This document shows positions 46,336 through 55,494 of a stretch of DNA of 64,000 bases, one piece after another. The stretch is from Campylobacter iguaniorum (GTDB taxonomy: Bacteria > Campylobacterota > Campylobacteria > Campylobacterales > Campylobacteraceae), in contig NZ_CP009043.1 of the NCBI RefSeq assembly GCF_000736415.1, forward strand, positions 1,240,001-1,304,000. The letters are read 5' to 3'. A model generated the notes under the pieces. The model was not told the DNA's origin, did no database searches, and worked only from the letters and a program-made list of their open reading frames with translations. The position numbers and the translations under genes are program-made. The number at the start of each line of letters is the position of its first letter. Within the stretch, counting starts at the first letter, position 1.

Positions 46336-46805
46336 TTTGTATATTCCAAGATTATAGACCATTTTTGTTTTAGTTTTTCTAAATCAAATTTGATATTTAA
46401 AGGGCTGGTTGATGGCAGTTTAATAGGCTCAAAATCATAAAATTTTTTGCATATTTCATAGGATTTATTACCATTTGCAAATACCATTTTTATGTTTGCA
46501 TTATCAAAAATTTGACTTAAATCTGCTGGCACAACCTCGCAAATACTGCTATCTGACGAGCCTTTTATCTCACATTTGTAAGCAGCGTCATAGACGGCTA
46601 TATTATGATCTATTAAAAATTTGATTTTTTCTTCTTTTGTGATTAAATTTTGGCAGTTGTAAATAGCTGATAAAACGTCCCAAAATCTATTTTTTTTATG
46701 TCCGTAATAAAATCCATCGGCTCTTGAGCTTACAGAAGGAAAAGAGCCGAGGATTAAGACCTTTGAGCCACTATCAAAAATCGGCTCAAAAGGGTGTGTT
46801 TGCAT
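46332..46805 (-). CDS. Uracil-DNA glycosylase family protein (DNA-deoxyinosine glycosylase type)
   Basis: A 157-residue UDG-superfamily enzyme. The N-terminal LILGSFPSVSSRADGFYYGH with KNRFWDVLSAIY is the signature of family 6 (HDG, hypoxanthine/deoxyinosine glycosylase); the closing motif is LPSTSPLN, where S-P follows the catalytic loop. It excises deaminated bases from DNA. Start ATG at 46805 overlaps the guaA stop by one base (TAATG); a GTG nine bases upstream is less likely. The stop overlaps hemD. Confidence 0.85.
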   Translation of the reverse strand: MQTHPFEPIFDSGSKVLILGSFPSVSSRADGFYYGHKKNRFWDVLSAIYNCQNLITKEEKIKFLIDHNIAVYDAAYKCEIKGSSDSSICEVVPADLSQIFDNANIKMVFANGNKSYEICKKFYDFEPIKLPSTSPLNIKFDLEKLKQKWSIILEYTK

Positions 46806-48337
46806 TATTCCCACTCGATAGTTGCAGGTGGTTTTGAGCTGATGTCATAGACTACGCGGTTTATCCCATCAACTTCATTTATAATGCGGCGACTGCAGTT
46901 TTCTAGCAGGTCATAAGGAAGTCTTGAAAAGCTCGCCGTCATACCGTCGCTTGCATCTACTACACGGATACAAACTGCGTTTTCATAAGTGCGGTTATCA
47001 CCCATTACGCCCACGCTATTTACATTTAAAAGCACGCAAAATGCTTGCCAAGTTTTGTCATACCAGCCACTACTTTTTAGCTCATCTCTTAGTATTACAT
47101 CAGCTTTGCGAAGTAGCTCAAGACTTGGTTTATTTACCTCGCCCATGATGCGTATAGCAAGACCTGGTCCAGGGAATGGATGACGGAAAACTACATCACG
47201 GCTAAGTCCAAGCTCAAGTCCAAGTTTTCTTACCTCATCTTTAAAAATCTCACGCAAAGGCTCGATAAGCTCAAATTTCATCCACTCAGGAAGACCACCT
47301 ACATTGTGATGACTTTTGATAGTTTTTGACGCTCCTGCGACGCTACTTTCTATTATGTCAGTATAAAGCGTGCCTTGAGCTAAATATTTTACATTTTCGT
47401 GTTTTTTAGCTTCAGCGTCAAAGACTTCTATAAATGTCTCGCCAATGATTTTGCGTTTTTTCTCTGGATCGCTGACGCCTGCAAGTCTGCCTAAAAACAG
47501 CTCACTTGCGTCTATGCTTATTAAATTTATACCAAGTTTGAGCCTAAATATCTCTTCTACTTGTTTGGCTTCGTTTGTTCTAAGAAGTCCATTATCCACA
47601 AAAACCACGATTAGATTTTCTGGGACTGCGTGAGCTAAAAGAGCAGCTACTACTGAGCTATCCACGCCGCCACTTACTGCACAAAGCACCTTATCGTTGC
47701 CTACTTTTTCTTTGATAGCAGCGATCTCTTTTTTAGCAAAGCTTCCCATATTCCAAGTACTTTCACATCCGCAAATTTTGGCAAAGTTTTTAAGCATCGC
47801 GTCGCCAAACTCACTATGAGCTACTTCTGGGTGAAATTGCAAAGCGTACATTTTTTTAGCTTCATTGCCAAAAACGCAAAATTCGCTATTTTCTGAGTTT
47901 GCTAACACTTCAAAGCCGCTAGGAAGCTCATTTACTTTATCAGAGTGACTCATCCAAACTACGCTTTGAGCTGGAATTCCTTTTAAAAGATCACACTCTT
48001 TTACTATATTTAAATTTGCTTTGCCATATTCTTTGTGTCCAGCAGGAGCTACGACAGCACCGTTTTTGTGAGCTAGGAGCTGCATACCATAGCAAATTCC
48101 CAAAATCGGCAAACCAAGATTAAAAATCTCATCATCGCAAAAATAAGCATCTTTTGCATAAACGCTTGCTGGTCCACCGCTTAAAACGATACCTTTTGGA
48201 TTTTTGGCTTTTATTGCTTCAACACTAGCATTAAAAGGCATAAGCTCAGCATAAACGCCCTGCTCTCTTAATCTTCTAGCGATAAGCTGAGTGTACTGAG
48301 AACCAAAGTCCAGCACCAAAATATCTGCATTTTTCAT
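46805..48337 (-). CDS. guaA: GMP synthase (glutamine-hydrolysing)
   Basis: 510 residues converting XMP to GMP. Class I glutamine amidotransferase domain with nucleophile C82 (GICYGMQLL) and H169/E171 (FHPEVAHS), ATP-PPase domain with SGGVDSS (222-228), then the C-terminal dimerisation domain ending PPATIEWE. All active-site parts are intact. With purD in the same minus run, purine genes lie close together. SD is weak (TTGGTAAATA). Confidence 0.97.
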   Translation of the reverse strand: MKNADILVLDFGSQYTQLIARRLREQGVYAELMPFNASVEAIKAKNPKGIVLSGGPASVYAKDAYFCDDEIFNLGLPILGICYGMQLLAHKNGAVVAPAGHKEYGKANLNIVKECDLLKGIPAQSVVWMSHSDKVNELPSGFEVLANSENSEFCVFGNEAKKMYALQFHPEVAHSEFGDAMLKNFAKICGCESTWNMGSFAKKEIAAIKEKVGNDKVLCAVSGGVDSSVVAALLAHAVPENLIVVFVDNGLLRTNEAKQVEEIFRLKLGINLISIDASELFLGRLAGVSDPEKKRKIIGETFIEVFDAEAKKHENVKYLAQGTLYTDIIESSVAGASKTIKSHHNVGGLPEWMKFELIEPLREIFKDEVRKLGLELGLSRDVVFRHPFPGPGLAIRIMGEVNKPSLELLRKADVILRDELKSSGWYDKTWQAFCVLLNVNSVGVMGDNRTYENAVCIRVVDASDGMTASFSRLPYDLLENCSRRIINEVDGINRVVYDISSKPPATIEWE

Positions 48338-48402
48338 TATTTACCAACCTAAATTTGTTATTAAAATCATAGCATTCTACCCAAAATGACTTAAAACTTT
48401 GG

Positions 48403-48537
48403 TTATTTTGCTATTAAAGTGCTATTATTTTCATCACTTACGTATTTTGGGTCTGCTTTGTAGCCACAACCAACAAGAAAAATTAATAAAAAAGATGTTA
48501 AAATCGCCAAATGAAAAGTTCTGAAATTATTAACCAT
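48403..48537 (-). CDS. Small lipoprotein (44 residues, LptM-like)
   Basis: An unlisted short frame on the minus strand, MVNNFRTFHLAILTSF at the start, a hydrophobic stretch LLIFLV and lipobox VGC followed by GYKADPKYVSDENNSTLIAK. The acylated Cys would be residue 24, leaving a mature lipoprotein of 21 residues. G-C-G-Y-K-x-D/P-P-K-Y resembles the small YifL/LptM-type lipoproteins that aid LptD maturation; lptD lies about 5 kb away in this window. An alternative TTG start at 48510 gives 35 residues. The gene overlaps the divergent DUF721-like gene by up to 27 bp. SD is weak (AAGGA eleven bases away). Confidence 0.55.
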   Translation of the reverse strand: MVNNFRTFHLAILTSFLLIFLVGCGYKADPKYVSDENNSTLIAK

Positions 48538-48963
48538 ATCTTAGAAAATCCTTTGTATAAAAATTTAAAATCAAGCAAAGAATGCAAGGATTTTTTAAAT
48601 TTACTTGGCAAAAACAGGGTAAATTTAATCAAATTTGCATACATAAAAGAAGCTACGCTTTTTATCGCAGTTTCTCATCCACTCGCCTTGCAAGAACTAA
48701 AAAACGATAATATCATAAGCCAAATAAAAACTCTTTTAAAGAGCTATATAAATTTTAACCCCAAAACCAGCCTAAAACCTTGCAATGATGTTAAGTTTTT
48801 CGTAACCAAAATAGTTAAATTTAAAAAAGCAAGCCCAACACCAAGTAAAATTATGATAGAAAAATCAAATGGAGAGTTTGTAAATTTAGCCCAAAATAGC
48901 GAGATTTACACCTTGTTTGAAAACCTTAGAATAGCTATAAAAAAGGCGAAAAATGCTAGCTGA
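48511..48963 (+). CDS. DUF721-like (DciA-related) protein
   Basis: A 150-residue protein. The first 85 residues resemble the DUF721/DciA KH-like domain: hydrophobic pattern LLGKNRVNLIKFAYIKEATLFI then AVSHPLALQELKND, where L-x-V-x-x-x-x-x-A-x-E-L-x is typical. DciA proteins load the replicative helicase in bacteria lacking DnaC/DnaI. The remainder is Lys-rich without recognisable motif. It overlaps uvrC by 11 bp and occupies the place of Cj1247c. Assignment is moderate; a diverged DciA is my best reading. Confidence 0.65.
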   Translation: MKSSEIINHILENPLYKNLKSSKECKDFLNLLGKNRVNLIKFAYIKEATLFIAVSHPLALQELKNDNIISQIKTLLKSYINFNPKTSLKPCNDVKFFVTKIVKFKKASPTPSKIMIEKSNGEFVNLAQNSEIYTLFENLRIAIKKAKNAS

Positions 48964-50764
48964 TGAGTTAAAAAGTCTGCCAAACTCGCCTGGAGTTTAT
49001 CAGTATTTTGACGCAAACTCAAAGCTACTTTATGTAGGCAAGGCAAAAGTCCTAAAAAACCGCGTCAAAAGCTACTTTAGCTTCACTCCTACTCTCGCCC
49101 CAAGCCCTCGCCTAAGCCCACGCATAGCCAAAATGATAAGCGAAGCTGTGCATATAGAATGGATAGAAGCCCCAAGCGAAAGCGACGCACTCATACTTGA
49201 AAACTCATTTATCAAGCAGCTCAAACCAAAATACAATATTTTGCTTAGAGATGATAAAACCTATCCATATATTTATATCGATTTAAGCCTTGATTTTCCA
49301 CGTTTTGAGATCACAAGAAAGGTAATAAAAGGCAAAAATATCAAATATTTTGGACCATTTTTCAAAGGCGCAAAAGAGATACTTGAAGCACTTTATCTTG
49401 AGTTTAAACTAGTCCAAAAAAAATCTTGCCTAAAAGACAAAAAAGCTTGTCTTTTTCATCAAATCGGACGCTGCGAGGCTCCTTGTATTGGTAAAATTTC
49501 AAAAGAAAACTACTCAAAAATAGTAAATGAAGCCATAAAAAAGCTAAAAAATCCAGAACAATTGATAGAAAATCTATCAAATTTGATGACAAATTATGCC
49601 ATAAATGAAAACTACGAAGAGGCCGCCAAACTGCGAGATAGCATAAACACAATAAAAGATATAAGCATCAAAGTCGAAGTCGATATCGCTAGGCTTGAGG
49701 ATTTTGAAGCCATAGCCATAAGCTGTGAGCGTGGATTTGTCTGCTCTGTGCGTCTGTCTATCAGAGATGGCAAAGTCGCCTTTGCTAATCACACTTTAAG
49801 TAAGGCAAATGATATATCAAATTTAGACTCTTCAAGCTTGTATAAGCAGATTTTGCTTGAAGCTTTTCCACCCGATGAGCCAGTGGCGACTGGCAAAATT
49901 TACACCAGAGATGAGTTTGAAGATATGGAGCTTGTGAGTGAGATTTTAAGCAAAAGACACGGCAAAAAATTTAATATCTCCTCCCCAAAAAGCGGAGATA
50001 AAAAATCAATTTGTAATGTCGCATTCACAAACGCCAGCTCTTTCATAGACAAACACCTAAAAACGCATAATTACGAGTTTTTGAACGAGATAAAAGACTA
50101 CTTCAAGCTTACAAACTTACCTATCAAAATCGAGTGCTTTGACAACTCTCATCTCTTTGGCAGTGCTCCAGTAGCTGGAATGATCGCTTGGGAGCTTGAT
50201 AAATTTAAAAAAGAGCATTACCGCCATATTCATCTAAAAACCACTAATGATTATGATCAGATGAATGAAATGCTAACTCATAGAGCTTTGGGCTTTGAGA
50301 AGCTTAGCCCACCAGATCTTTGGGTGATTGATGGTGGTGAAGCGCTTTTAAACTTGGCTAAAAATATCATCGCAAGCAGTGGAGCAAACGTCGATATAAT
50401 AGCTATTTCAAAAGAAAAAGTAGATGCTAAGGCTCACAGAGCAAAAGGCAGTGCAAATGACAAAATTTACACTGAATTTGGCAAGCTAAGCTTAAGCCCA
50501 AATGATAAAAAGCTCCAGTTTTTTCAACGCTTAAGAGATGAAGCTCACAGATTTGCTATCACCTTTCATCAAAACACTAGAAAAAAACAAGATATGGCTA
50601 GCTCAAAACTAGCAAATTTAGGCGTAAGCCAAGGCAGTATTAAAAAGCTACTAAATTTGTTTGAAAACTTTGAGAATATCCACAATGCAAGCTTTGAAGA
50701 GATAGCAAAGGCAACGAACAAGAGCGTTGCGACAAAAATTTTTAACTCTAAAAGCTCTTATTAA
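48953..50764 (+). CDS. uvrC: Excinuclease ABC subunit C
   Basis: A 603-residue nucleotide-excision-repair endonuclease. N-terminal GIY-YIG domain (PNSPGVYQYF ... LLYVGKAKVLKNRV, about 8-35), a four-Cys cluster region (CLKDKKACLFHQIGRCEAPC, about 163-182), UVR motif (ENYEEAAKLRDSI, about 222-234), RNase H-like 5-prime nuclease (IECFDNSHLFGSAPV, about 395-410) and C-terminal helix-hairpin-helix region. Length equals that of C. jejuni UvrC. It overlaps the DUF721-like gene. Confidence 0.97.
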   Translation: MLADELKSLPNSPGVYQYFDANSKLLYVGKAKVLKNRVKSYFSFTPTLAPSPRLSPRIAKMISEAVHIEWIEAPSESDALILENSFIKQLKPKYNILLRDDKTYPYIYIDLSLDFPRFEITRKVIKGKNIKYFGPFFKGAKEILEALYLEFKLVQKKSCLKDKKACLFHQIGRCEAPCIGKISKENYSKIVNEAIKKLKNPEQLIENLSNLMTNYAINENYEEAAKLRDSINTIKDISIKVEVDIARLEDFEAIAISCERGFVCSVRLSIRDGKVAFANHTLSKANDISNLDSSSLYKQILLEAFPPDEPVATGKIYTRDEFEDMELVSEILSKRHGKKFNISSPKSGDKKSICNVAFTNASSFIDKHLKTHNYEFLNEIKDYFKLTNLPIKIECFDNSHLFGSAPVAGMIAWELDKFKKEHYRHIHLKTTNDYDQMNEMLTHRALGFEKLSPPDLWVIDGGEALLNLAKNIIASSGANVDIIAISKEKVDAKAHRAKGSANDKIYTEFGKLSLSPNDKKLQFFQRLRDEAHRFAITFHQNTRKKQDMASSKLANLGVSQGSIKKLLNLFENFENIHNASFEEIAKATNKSVATKIFNSKSSY

Positions 50765-50809
50765 AATATACTTTGATAAAATAATGCAATTTTATAAATA
50801 GGTTTTTAT

Positions 50810-51562
50810 ATGATATTATATGACCAGAATTACAAAATACTGGCTATTAGCAGAGATTCTTTAGAGCTTTTGGGCTACAGTGATTCAGATCTTTTTTTTC
50901 AAAAACATAGTGATATTTCTGATATGTTTTTGTACCAAATATCTTTATATGATGAGCAAAAACACTTTATAGATTATATAATCAAACATCCAGAATACAA
51001 CCTACAAAGCATCAAGCTAAAGCTAGATGATGGAAATATTATAAGCATTCACATTGATATAGATATTATGTTTTTCAAAAATAGCAACTTTTGCTACCAA
51101 GTAAAACTAAACAAAAATGTAGGCGATCACACCTACAAAACTCCAGCCAAGCCAGAGCTTAGGATACCAAAACTCTTTGAAGATGCTATGGCTAAAAAAC
51201 CAGCCCAAACCACAAACGCAGCAGATGGCATTCGGCTTACAAAAGAGTGGCTTTTTGGTATTCCAAATTTCATCGGAATGAAGAGAAATGCATTTTTGGT
51301 GCGTGTTGCGGAGTTTATCAAAATCTGCAAAGACAAGTATGAAGAGCTGAGCGAAGCCACACTTCTTGATGATAAAAATCATATAAAAGAGATTTCTGCA
51401 GATATTCGTGATAGAGCGTGCGAGCTTAAATTTGACCCATTTTTAGGAATACTTATAAAGCTACAAACACTCTCAGACCCAAAAGAAGTAGCGGCATTTT
51501 TAAATTTATATATGGATTTCATACACCAAATAGAAAATATACTAAAAAAAGAGCTTAAATGA
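50810..51562 (+). CDS. PAS-like / degenerate HPt-like signalling protein
   Basis: A 250-residue soluble protein without recognised full domain. Residues 1-110 look like a PAS fold (YDQNYKILAISRDSLELLGYS start, IKLKLDDGNIISIHIDIDIMFF end). Residues about 150-250 have the helical pattern of HPt domains (FLVRVAEFIKICKDKYEEL, then ISADIRDRACELKFDPFLG), but the expected phospho-histidine of AHxLKG is Asp. Its stop overlaps the start of the hybrid kinase (ATGA), so it acts in that pathway by inference, perhaps as a scaffold or non-phosphorylated binding partner. No SD stronger than TAGG. Confidence 0.55.
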   Translation: MILYDQNYKILAISRDSLELLGYSDSDLFFQKHSDISDMFLYQISLYDEQKHFIDYIIKHPEYNLQSIKLKLDDGNIISIHIDIDIMFFKNSNFCYQVKLNKNVGDHTYKTPAKPELRIPKLFEDAMAKKPAQTTNAADGIRLTKEWLFGIPNFIGMKRNAFLVRVAEFIKICKDKYEELSEATLLDDKNHIKEISADIRDRACELKFDPFLGILIKLQTLSDPKEVAAFLNLYMDFIHQIENILKKELK

Positions 51563-54500
51563 AAAATATATTAAGCACATTAAATATCATAAGGCTCACA
51601 GCGAGCTTCCCACTTATTATTTTGCTTGCCATAGTGACCTTTTATATTCTTGAAACTTATAAAGATTACCGAAATGTAGTTGCTCTAAATAACGATTTCC
51701 AAAAGACAAAAACCATGCTTCCTTTGATAAAGGAGATAAATTTAGAAAGAGGACTTAGTGTCGTATATCTTGGCTTAAAAGGAAATCTTGATAAAGATAT
51801 TTTAGACGCTCAAAGACAAAAAACCGATAAAGCTATTCAAGATGCGAAAAATTTATACTCAATAGGTAACAAAAAAGATGTTTTAGAAAATTTGCTAAAT
51901 GGACTAGATATAGTGCGTGATAAAATAGACACACTTAGTATAAATTTTGACGAGATGTTTTTTGAGTATTTTGATACAGTAAATTATAATTTGGCAAACA
52001 GAATAAACAGCTTCACAAGCTATAACCTAAATCCAAAAATAACAGCTTTGCTAAATTTGCTCGACCTATCTTTAACCAACAAAATCATAATCAACGAAAG
52101 AAGAGATTATGTAGCAGATATTCTCATGCAAAACAGACCATTTAGCGATGAGGAGTTTAGAGCATATGTCGGTATTTTAAATTTAAATCAGTTCAACGCC
52201 CAATTATTCCCAAATTCAGACATAAAAAAGAAAATTACAAATATACTAGATCATCCAGAACACATAAATGTCAGTTTAAATTTAGAAAACTTTATATCAA
52301 CTATCTTAAAAGAAGCATCTGATGGAAACTACTCTATCAGTATCGCCCAATGGTTTAAGCAGTTCAACTCATATTTAAATATCGCAGACAAAATAGTCAT
52401 GCTTATAGAAGCAGAAATACAAACCTCAATCAATGCTTTCAAAAAAGAGCTTATGATAAATGGCACAGTAGCAATACTTGTATGGATGGTATCTTTTATA
52501 TTTTTATTGCTAACTTATTTTGCTAGAAACAAAATCAAACGAAACGTAACCCAACTAGATAGAATTATAAAAAATCTATCAAATTTACCACTAAATCACA
52601 AGATAGATTTATCAGGTGCAGGTGCGACGCAAAAAGCCTATGAGATGATAGAAGAAGCTATATCTATAATGAATGACAAACAAATAGCAGCCGAAGATGC
52701 AAACAAAGCAAAATCAATATTTTTGGCCAATATGTCTCATGAGATAAGAACGCCACTAAATGGCATAATCGGCTTTACTGAACTGCTTGAAAATAGCAAT
52801 ATATCAGCCAGCGATAAAGAGCTAGTCCATATAATCTACCAAAGCAGTGAAAATCTACTAAAAATCATCAATAACATACTTGATATTTCCAAAATAGAAA
52901 GTAATAAAATGAAGCTTGATGAGGTCATCTTCTCTCCGATGAAAGAGTTTGAAAGCCTCGCAGATATTCACGCGGTAAAAGCTTATGAAAAAAATATCAA
53001 GATAAATTTATTCATCGATCCGAAGCTAAATACTGGGCTCCAAGGCGATGTAGTAAAAATCAAAGAGATCTTGATGAATCTCATAGGAAATGCTATCAAA
53101 TTTACGCCAAACGGCGGTCAAATCACAATCAAAATCGAAAAAACGCCAGAAAACTTCCCAACACGAATGGGTATAAACTTTAGCGTGAAAGATACAGGAA
53201 TTGGCATAGAAGAAGGCAAAATCAAGCATATATTTGATAGTTTTACACAAGCAGACAATACCATAACAAGACTTTATGGAGGAACTGGACTTGGGCTTAG
53301 CATATCTAGCCAATACGCTAAAATGATGAACTCAAAAATAAACGTAACAAGCAAACTTGGCAAAGGAAGTGAATTTAGCTTTGTTATAAATTTTGCAGAA
53401 ACAAAAACACTAGATTACAACTACTTTAATGAGTTCAAAGATAAAAAACTAGCAGTCTTAACACTCAAAAGAACAGACATAGAAAATTCATTCATCTCAA
53501 GATATTTAGAACATCTTGGTGTGAATGTCAAATTCATAACCAGCCAAAACGACATCAAAGAAGATGATGAGTTTGAAGCTATCATAACAAATCTTCAAAA
53601 CTATAGCCTACTAGGCGAAAATAACAAGATTTCAACTATCGTATTTTCTACACCAAAAGAGTATCAAACAAATACGCTAGATATGAAAAATATAGTCTGG
53701 GTAATAGAGCCACTCACTCTATCAAAACTCGCAAATGCGATCAAAAAAGCAACAGATAGCAAAAGCTCAAATGATATAAATTTGAACTTAAAAACTAAAT
53801 TTGATGCAAATATATTAGTAGCAGAAGACTCTATAGCAGATCAATCAAATATCAAAAATATTTTAAAAGAGTTCTGCAACCAAGTAACGATAGTCAGCAA
53901 CGGTCAAATAGCCGTAGAAGAGCGTAAAAATAGAGATTATGATATTATTTTTATGGATACTGTTATGCCTGTACTAAATGGCGTTTTATCAGCTGGAATG
54001 ATAGCTGATTATGAAAGACAAAACGACCTTCCTCATGTCCCTATCGTAGCGATGACGACTTATGCGCCAAGTATCACTATTGATAGTTTTTCGCAAAAAG
54101 GCTTTGACGCTCACATAACAAAACCTATAAATAAAGACAACGTACTCATGGCGTTAGATAAATTTTTATCAAATAAAATCATACCGCACAAACAATTACA
54201 AAGCAAATCAAACGCGAAAACAAAAGCAGACGGTGAAACTTACAATAATCACAATATGAGAGATGCCCTACTCTTCAAAAAAAGCACAATAGAAAATAAA
54301 ATTTTTAGTAGCGTGCTAAAGGGATTTTGCCAAAGTGTGGATGTGGTATCTAGCTTCGATGATTTCAAAACAAAGTTAGAAGAGTATCCATATAAGCTAG
54401 TATTTATAGACTATAAAATACCAAATTTCCAATCAAACATAATAGCAAACTGGATTCAAACAGCCAAAGAAGCCCACAATGCAGATATTAAATCAATCCT

Positions 54501-54630
54501 ATTTGTCGATCCAGCTATGGAAATAAATGAAAATTTAGATGATAAATTTGATGAGATACTCAAAAGCTCTATCAGCAAAACTCAGCTTGAAACCATGATA
54601 AAACCTTATATAAAAAATGAGATAATATGA
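51559..54630 (+). CDS. NIT-domain hybrid sensor histidine kinase
   Basis: A 1023-residue membrane kinase. Membrane helix about 12-32, a periplasmic nitrate/nitrite-sensor-like (NIT) domain (about 45-300; signature INLERGLSVVYLG), second membrane helix about 305-325, then HisKA with FLANMSHEIRTPLNG (H394), HATPase with GNAIKFTPNGG and GTGLGLSIS, then three receiver-like modules. Module 1 (about 625-740) lacks the phospho-Asp; module 2 (about 750-870) has the acidic pair AEDS and D800 in IIFMDTVMPVLNG; module 3 (about 905-1020) has D951 in LVFIDYKIP but no acidic pair. It overlaps both neighbours by 4 bp. Ligand of the NIT domain is unknown. Confidence 0.85.
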   Translation: MKNILSTLNIIRLTASFPLIILLAIVTFYILETYKDYRNVVALNNDFQKTKTMLPLIKEINLERGLSVVYLGLKGNLDKDILDAQRQKTDKAIQDAKNLYSIGNKKDVLENLLNGLDIVRDKIDTLSINFDEMFFEYFDTVNYNLANRINSFTSYNLNPKITALLNLLDLSLTNKIIINERRDYVADILMQNRPFSDEEFRAYVGILNLNQFNAQLFPNSDIKKKITNILDHPEHINVSLNLENFISTILKEASDGNYSISIAQWFKQFNSYLNIADKIVMLIEAEIQTSINAFKKELMINGTVAILVWMVSFIFLLLTYFARNKIKRNVTQLDRIIKNLSNLPLNHKIDLSGAGATQKAYEMIEEAISIMNDKQIAAEDANKAKSIFLANMSHEIRTPLNGIIGFTELLENSNISASDKELVHIIYQSSENLLKIINNILDISKIESNKMKLDEVIFSPMKEFESLADIHAVKAYEKNIKINLFIDPKLNTGLQGDVVKIKEILMNLIGNAIKFTPNGGQITIKIEKTPENFPTRMGINFSVKDTGIGIEEGKIKHIFDSFTQADNTITRLYGGTGLGLSISSQYAKMMNSKINVTSKLGKGSEFSFVINFAETKTLDYNYFNEFKDKKLAVLTLKRTDIENSFISRYLEHLGVNVKFITSQNDIKEDDEFEAIITNLQNYSLLGENNKISTIVFSTPKEYQTNTLDMKNIVWVIEPLTLSKLANAIKKATDSKSSNDINLNLKTKFDANILVAEDSIADQSNIKNILKEFCNQVTIVSNGQIAVEERKNRDYDIIFMDTVMPVLNGVLSAGMIADYERQNDLPHVPIVAMTTYAPSITIDSFSQKGFDAHITKPINKDNVLMALDKFLSNKIIPHKQLQSKSNAKTKADGETYNNHNMRDALLFKKSTIENKIFSSVLKGFCQSVDVVSSFDDFKTKLEEYPYKLVFIDYKIPNFQSNIIANWIQTAKEAHNADIKSILFVDPAMEINENLDDKFDEILKSSISKTQLETMIKPYIKNEII

Positions 54631-55007
54631 AAAAAATAAATGTTCTAGCAATAGATGATGATGAAATAAGCCTAAAACTAATCAAATTAATCTTGGAAAA
54701 AAATTCTTTTGTAGATACTATCATAACAGCCACAAATGGGCTAGAAGCACTTGAAATTCTAGAAAAAAGATTTGACATAGACCTTATACTTTTAGATCTC
54801 ATAATGCCAGTGATGAATGGCTATGAATTCCTAGCAAATATACAAACTAGAGATTATTTATCTATGATTCCTATCATCGTAGTAAGCACAGATGAAACAG
54901 CCAAACAAAAGGTCTTTGAGTATGGGGCTTATGACTTCATACTAAAGCCAATAAGAGAAAAAGAGCTAAGCTCAGCCGTGCAAGAGACATTAAGCCTACT
55001 CGCCTAA
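54627..55007 (+). CDS. Single-domain response regulator
   Basis: A 126-residue receiver-only protein. The acidic cluster is AIDDDEIS near residue 9, the phospho-Asp is D57 in LILLDLIMPVMNG, the Thr/Ser switch in VVSTD and the Lys in ILKPIREKEL. It has no output domain, so it would act by protein contact, as CheY or Spo0F do. It overlaps the hybrid-kinase stop (ATGA) and ends 12 bp inside the convergent UPF0306 gene end. Confidence 0.92.
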   Translation: MKKINVLAIDDDEISLKLIKLILEKNSFVDTIITATNGLEALEILEKRFDIDLILLDLIMPVMNGYEFLANIQTRDYLSMIPIIVVSTDETAKQKVFEYGAYDFILKPIREKELSSAVQETLSLLA

Positions 55008-55400
55008 GCTCCAAGTAAGCTTAGTCCCAAAGCCAAGAGCGTTGTCTGTGTATTTTATCCATTCTAGTTTAATCTCATAAAGCTTTGGATTTAGCGCCAA
55101 GGCGTATGGAAATCTTTTGAAATATACATTTTTATTTGTCGCTTCGCGTGCCGCTCCTGTAGCTTGAACTCCTTTTATGATACCAACTATTTTTGTATCA
55201 AGAGCTATATTTATAGCGACTTTTGGCTGTTTTTTTATAGCTTTTATATGTTTTGAGCTATCATCACTGGCAAAAACTAGCGAATTATTAATCTCATCAT
55301 AAGCATAAAAGCAGCTACAAAGATAAGGCTGCTCATCACAGACAACGCCCAAACTAAATATATGCATTTTTGTTATAAACTCAACTATTCTTTCATCCAT
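54996..55400 (-). CDS. UPF0306 family (YhbP-like) flavin-binding split-barrel protein
   Basis: A 134-residue protein like E. coli YhbP of the pyridoxamine-phosphate-oxidase-like fold. The C-terminal fingerprint is YFKRFPYALA followed by YEIKLEWIKYTDNALGFGTK, matching YhbP (RFPVA ... [20 protein letters not shown]). The N-terminus HIFSLGVVCDEQPYLCSCFYAYD also fits. Function is unknown. I start at MDERIVEFITK behind GTAGGGCG; the frame is open 19 codons further up without family similarity. It converges on the response regulator with a 12-bp overlap. Confidence 0.82.
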   Translation of the reverse strand: MDERIVEFITKMHIFSLGVVCDEQPYLCSCFYAYDEINNSLVFASDDSSKHIKAIKKQPKVAINIALDTKIVGIIKGVQATGAAREATNKNVYFKRFPYALALNPKLYEIKLEWIKYTDNALGFGTKLTWSLGE

Positions 55401-55494
55401 CGCCCTACTCTTTTGATACTTTTTATAGTGTGATTTTATCATAAATGGCTTAATCATTTTGTGAATTTACCGATCTTGGCTTCAAGGAGTTAAA

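Noticed and set aside
55460-55480. Sigma-28 promoter before the hypothetical gene
   Set aside because: CGATCT resembles the -10 core but no matching -35 element is found at proper distance.
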